DNA of 27,693 bases from contig QHTW01000069.1 of NCBI GenBank assembly GCA_003220955.1, forward strand, positions 1 through 27,693, read 5' to 3'. This document shows positions 24,243 through 27,693 of this stretch, piece after piece. Numbering within the stretch: position 1 is the stretch's first letter; every line of letters begins with the position of its first letter. The translations under genes were made by a program, and so were the position numbers. The notes under the pieces are model-generated. The model was not told the origin of the DNA, searched no databases, and saw only the letters and a program-made list of their open reading frames with translations. The DNA is from Gemmatimonadota bacterium. GTDB taxonomy: Bacteria; Gemmatimonadota; Gemmatimonadetes; Gemmatimonadales; GWC2-71-9.

Positions 24243-25237
24243 CAGGCAGCGGCGGCGGCCTCCGACTCCTCGCGATACATCCGAATCAGCTCGAAGAAAT
24301 AACTCAGCGCGAGGGGGCCGATGAGCAGCCCGAGCAGCCCGAAGTAACTCACGCCGCCGATCGCGCCGATCAGCGTGATGAGCGGATGGATGGTGGAAAA
24401 ACGGCGGTAGATCAGCGGTCGGGCGAGATTGTCGACCAGCTGTGCGACGAGAACCCCCCACATGATGAGCAACACGCCGGTCACCTGCCTACCCTGCATG
24501 AACAGCGCGATCCCCGCCGGGATCCAGATCAGCCCGCTGCCGACGACGGGGAGGATGGCGAATGCCGTCGTCACCACGCCCCAGAACAAGCCGTTCGGCA
24601 GTCCTACAATCGCGAACGTCAAGGCGAGCACCCCCCCCTGAATGGCTGCGGTCACGCCGGTGCCGATGACGGTCGACACCGTCACGTCCTTGAACCGCTT
24701 CCCCAGCTTTTCCTGGTTGGCGTTGGAAAACGGGATGTAGGGACGCGCGTCCAGCCACACGTCGCCGGGATGCTTCAGGACGTAGTACAGGCCAAAGAAT
24801 GAAATCGTGAGGTTCAGCGACATGCGCGTGGCGGTTCCCACGAGCCCGAAGGCGCTCGAGCCGATCGCGGCCACGATGCGGGCGCCCGCGTCGGCGAGGC
24901 GGGGGCCGAGCGGTATGCCGCGAATCTGCAGACCGCGGAACCGCTCGATGATCGGGCTCTGCAGCACGGTCTGCGTGATGCCCTGCGCCTCATTGATGAG
25001 CAAGCCTGCAACCAGTACGATGATCAGCACCGCGCCCAGCAGCGTGACGAGAAGTGCCGCCACCGAGGATGGGACGCCACGCCGCACGAGCCAGCCGTGC
25101 ACGGGCGCGAACAGCACCGCGAGGACGGGAATGCCGATGATCCCCGTGGCGTACGGCCCCAGGGACCACACCAGCGCCACGCCCAACGCAAAAACGATGA
25201 ACGCGGCGCGCTGGTGCTTGGTATCGAGAAACGCCAT
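24242..25237 (-). CDS. AI-2E family transporter (UPF0118/PerM-like)
   Basis: A 331-residue polytopic membrane protein. The pattern is that of the AI-2E/PerM family: an N-terminal pair of helices (AAFIVFALGVALVWSLGPYA, IIGIPVLAVLFAPVHGWLVR), a third helix, a soluble amphipathic domain (QTVLQSPIIERFRGLQIRGI), then five more helices with the hallmarks GVTAAIQGGVLALTF, LPVVGSGLIWIPAGIALFM and PLITLIGAIGGVSYFGLLGL with GLLIGPLALSY. Substrates include autoinducer-2 or Na+/H+ for some members; not predictable here. The start chosen is ATG 25237 after the upstream stop; a GTG at 25252 is possible. Confidence 0.88.
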   Translation of the reverse strand: MAFLDTKHQRAAFIVFALGVALVWSLGPYATGIIGIPVLAVLFAPVHGWLVRRGVPSSVAALLVTLLGAVLIIVLVAGLLINEAQGITQTVLQSPIIERFRGLQIRGIPLGPRLADAGARIVAAIGSSAFGLVGTATRMSLNLTISFFGLYYVLKHPGDVWLDARPYIPFSNANQEKLGKRFKDVTVSTVIGTGVTAAIQGGVLALTFAIVGLPNGLFWGVVTTAFAILPVVGSGLIWIPAGIALFMQGRQVTGVLLIMWGVLVAQLVDNLARPLIYRRFSTIHPLITLIGAIGGVSYFGLLGLLIGPLALSYFFELIRMYREESEAAAAA

Positions 25238-25241
25238 CTCT

Positions 25242-27693
25242 CTAGCGGCCACCGCGCTCCACGCGAAGTACGCGGGTTAACGTCTTCCCGTCAACCGTGA
25301 TCGTGACGAGATAGTCGCCGGTCGTGACCTGATTCGGCGCGCCACCGAATCCGCCGAAGCCGCCGCCGCCGGCGGGCGCCCTGCCGAAGGCCTGCGCGAC
25401 AAACCCCAAGGCGCCGAAGCCACCGCCGCCACCGCCGCCACCTTGCCCGGGCTTGCGCAGCAACGTGCCGAGCGTCGTGAGGAAGCTCGCGTCGGCTGGT
25501 GCATCGCCCGATTCGCCACCACTCTCACTTCCGGAGGGCAGCGTGGGTGCCGCACTCGCCGCGCGGGGCGTCGTCTCACCCGGCCGCTCCACGAAGCGGC
25601 CGTTCACGAACGGCGATCCGCCACCGCCTCCACCACCACCTCCACCTCCTCCGCCACCACCGCTGAATCCGAACCGTTGCGCGATCCCCTGCACGTCACC
25701 GGCCAGCAGGAGGGTCTTGATCGGCTCGAGCTGTTGCGCGTTGCCGCCGTTCTTCGCGAGGGAATCGAAGACGACGTTGATTCGCTGTACGAGCCAGGCG
25801 CTGTCCCGCTGCTGCGAGGGTGACAGCACGACCGGCGGGGGATTGCGGCCCTGGAAGTTCCAGGTGACGCGATGCAGGCCGGGGCCCGCCGGCCCCTGAA
25901 CCGTGCGGACCGTGTCGCCGCGCACGTCACGAATCACGATCGAGGTGCGCGCGCGCCGATCGCTGCTCCCGCTCGTCAGCCGATATACGATCTCGGCGCC
26001 ATACGGCGGGCTCGGCGCGCGAAACGCCTTTTGGCCGGAGCTACCGCCGCCGAGCGGCTGTTGGCCGTACTGATACGCGACCGTCGGCTGGAACAGATAG
26101 GCGCTGGCGGCGATCGCACTGTCGTTCAGCTGCTCGAGCGGCGCGATGTTCACGATCCAGAGCGAGCGCCCGTGCGTCGCCGCGAGCAGATCGCGCTCGC
26201 GCGGGTGAATCCGCAGGTCGTGCACCGGCACCGTCGGGAAGCCGGTCATGAACCGCTGCCACGACGCGCCGCGATTCAACGAGACGAACAAGCCGACATC
26301 GGTCCCGACGAACAGTAGATCGCGATTGGCGACGTCTTCGCGGACCACGTGTACGTAGCCCGGGCCGTCATCACCCTTCGGCAGATTGTTCACGATCGAG
26401 CGGAACGATTTCCCGAAATCGGTTGTGACGTACACGTATGGCGCGTAATCGCCGGTGCGGTGGTTGTCGAACGTGACGTAGAACGTCGCCGAATCAAACC
26501 GCGACGGCTCGATGCGGCTGACGTAGGTGCCGGCGGGGACGCCGGGGAAGCGGCCGGTCAGTTCCTCCCACGTGCCGCCATCGTTCCGCGTCACCCAGAC
26601 CTTGCCGTCGTCCGTCCCCGCATACAACACGCCGGGCCGGAGCGGCGACTCCGCGAGCGACACGATCGTGCAGTACGTCTCGGCGCCGGTCACGTCCGGT
26701 GTGATGCCACCCGTGGTCCGGGTGCTCACGCGGATTCTCATCGAATCCTTCGTGGTGAGATCGGGCGAGATGGGATACAGATCCTCACCGCGGCGCGTGG
26801 ACTTCATCACCTTGTTTGCGCCGGCGTAGAACGTCTCCGGATTGTGCGCCGAGATGAAGAACGGCGTGTTCCAGTTCCAGCGGAGATCGATTTCGTTCGA
26901 GTCCGCCTTCTGGCGCAGCCGCAGGTCGGCGATACGGCGCCGCTGCGGCGCCGTCTCGGGCTTCGTCGTGTCGGGGCGCTCGATGACGATCGAGTCCTCG
27001 TAGATCGTGTAACGCGGCCGCCAGTTCGGTTTCTGGAGGACCACGCGCTCGCCGGTCGCAAAGTTCAGGCGCGACATGTTGCCGCCCTGCGACTCAACGT
27101 AAATCGTGTTCGGGTCGGTGGGGTCCTGCGCCGTGTAGAAGCCGTCGCCGCCGCCCACGGTGGTCCAGTCGGCATTGGTGATTTCGCCCTGGCGCCGGCG
27201 CGACGGCCCGCACCACGAGCCATTGTCCTGATAACCGGCACAGACGGTGTACGGAAATGCCATGTCGTAGCTGACGATGTAGGGCTGGCCGATCGGGAAG
27301 GTGTTCAGGAAGTCCCAGTTGCCGCCCTTGTCCCACGTCTGCGCCACGCCGCCGTCGTCGCCCACGACGATATGATTGGGATCGTTCGGATCGATCCACA
27401 TCGCGTGATGGTCGACGTGAATGCCCACCGTCGCATTACCTACCGTCTTCCCACCGTCATTGGAATAGTTCACCGGCGTCGACGACCAATAGACCCGGTT
27501 CGGGTCCTTCGGATCGACGCGCACCTGAGAGTAATAGAAGGGGCGCACGTTGTTGCCGTTCGTTTTCTCCCAGGTCGCGCCGCCATCAGCCGAGCGATAC
27601 AGGCCGGAGGGCCGCACCTGCGGCGTCTTACCCGCGCCTCCCTGCGCATTCGCATTCGTGTCGGCTTCGACCATCAGATAGATGACTTTCGGA
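25242..27693 (-). CDS. VPS10/sortilin-like BNR-repeat protein (N-terminus beyond window)
   Basis: The C-terminal 816 or so residues of a large, probably secreted, beta-propeller protein; the frame runs off the right edge. Repeated blade motifs of the Asp-box type occur (GLYRSADGGATWEKTN, VYWSSTPVNYSNDGGKT, VWVTRNDGGTWEELTG, VYVTTDFGKSFRSIV, LFVSLNRGASWQRFM). A FlgD-like beta domain follows (SIVIRDVRGDTVRTV, GLHRVTWNFQGRNPPP), then low-complexity Gly-rich linkers, one with 15 consecutive Gly at about 25620-25665, and a short beta segment TGDYLVTITVDGKTLTRVL. Such proteins are abundant in Gemmatimonadota and Acidobacteriota and have unknown substrates, perhaps glycans or peptides. It ends 4 bases before the transporter ATG. 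Confidence 0.85.
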   Translation of the reverse strand, partial: PKVIYLMVEADTNANAQGGAGKTPQVRPSGLYRSADGGATWEKTNGNNVRPFYYSQVRVDPKDPNRVYWSSTPVNYSNDGGKTVGNATVGIHVDHHAMWIDPNDPNHIVVGDDGGVAQTWDKGGNWDFLNTFPIGQPYIVSYDMAFPYTVCAGYQDNGSWCGPSRRRQGEITNADWTTVGGGDGFYTAQDPTDPNTIYVESQGGNMSRLNFATGERVVLQKPNWRPRYTIYEDSIVIERPDTTKPETAPQRRRIADLRLRQKADSNEIDLRWNWNTPFFISAHNPETFYAGANKVMKSTRRGEDLYPISPDLTTKDSMRIRVSTRTTGGITPDVTGAETYCTIVSLAESPLRPGVLYAGTDDGKVWVTRNDGGTWEELTGRFPGVPAGTYVSRIEPSRFDSATFYVTFDNHRTGDYAPYVYVTTDFGKSFRSIVNNLPKGDDGPGYVHVVREDVANRDLLFVGTDVGLFVSLNRGASWQRFMTGFPTVPVHDLRIHPRERDLLAATHGRSLWIVNIAPLEQLNDSAIAASAYLFQPTVAYQYGQQPLGGGSSGQKAFRAPSPPYGAEIVYRLTSGSSDRRARTSIVIRDVRGDTVRTVQGPAGPGLHRVTWNFQGRNPPPVVLSPSQQRDSAWLVQRINVVFDSLAKNGGNAQQLEPIKTLLLAGDVQGIAQRFGFSGGGGGGGGGGGGGGGSPFVNGRFVERPGETTPRAASAAPTLPSGSESGGESGDAPADASFLTTLGTLLRKPGQGGGGGGGGFGALGFVAQAFGRAPAGGGGFGGFGGAPNQVTTGDYLVTITVDGKTLTRVLRVERGGR

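Noticed and set aside
25580..25605. Inverted repeat CGGCCGCT / AGCGGCCG
   Set aside because: Coding, GC-only arms with a short loop; no functional context.
25619..25665. CCACCTCC-type repeats as a possible CRISPR or satellite array
   Set aside because: They are simply Gly codons in frame, without spacers.
26935..26965. Hairpin ACGGCGCCG / CGGCGCCGT in the VPS10/BNR gene
   Set aside because: It lies within an Arg/Ala codon run in coding sequence; such GC-rich hairpins are expected by chance.

Overview
The window is high-GC, gene-dense bacterial chromosome. It suggests an uncultured Gemmatimonadota-like, or possibly acidobacterial, genome. The grounds are the coding style, the large secreted VPS10/BNR-repeat protein, the carboxypeptidase-regulatory/plug-like secreted protein, the paralogous DinB proteins and the Tat-type molybdenum hydroxylase. 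The taxon is inference only. There are no RNA genes, CRISPR arrays or transposases. Almost all space is coding, and many junctions are 4-base NTGA overlaps.

Layout. (1) 1-6584 is a purine/ureide catabolism cluster. On + lie the three xanthine dehydrogenase subunits (the molybdenum subunit is cut by the window start). On - lies DUF3830 - allantoinase - allantoate amidohydrolase. On + follow 5-hydroxyisourate hydrolase and OHCU decarboxylase. Together these cover xanthine to urate and 5-hydroxyisourate to ureidoglycine/ureidoglycolate. Urate oxidase is not in the window. (2) 6585-8832 is a TIGR03546/TIGR03545 membrane pair, the second member with a C-terminal frameshift. (3) 8875-11543 holds an ECF sigma factor, a FecR-like partner and an EEP-fold lipoprotein. 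(4) 11616-14160 (-) is a two-subunit IorAB-type molybdenum hydroxylase whose large subunit is broken. (5) 14233-17153 (+) is an APC permease and a secreted TPR protein. (6) 17125-20778 (-) is a compact five-gene operon: a membrane protein, a small membrane protein with an in-frame TGA that looks like selenocysteine, a Ser/Thr kinase fused to a BRCT domain, an AlkZ/YcaQ-type winged-helix protein and an unknown. (7) 20808-27693 is a DinB gene (+), then a long - strand run: VPS10/BNR protein, AI-2E family transporter, secreted unknown, VOC, DinB, membrane protein, MmcQ/YjbR and CPR/plug-like protein.

The most interesting region is 17125-20778. It combines a candidate selenoprotein (UGA followed at exactly 18 nt by a GGUCU-loop hairpin, as in E. 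coli fdhF), a kinase-BRCT fusion and a DNA-glycosylase-like protein, which hints at a membrane/redox-linked DNA-damage signalling unit. Other notable items are two genes that appear to start at CTG within CTGA overlaps, two divergent genes sharing CATG as both start codons, a perfect 24-bp palindrome inside the sigma factor linker, an 8-bp repeat family found both between genes and inside the xanthine dehydrogenase gene, and an AT-rich 9-bp inverted repeat at the allB/allC junction.
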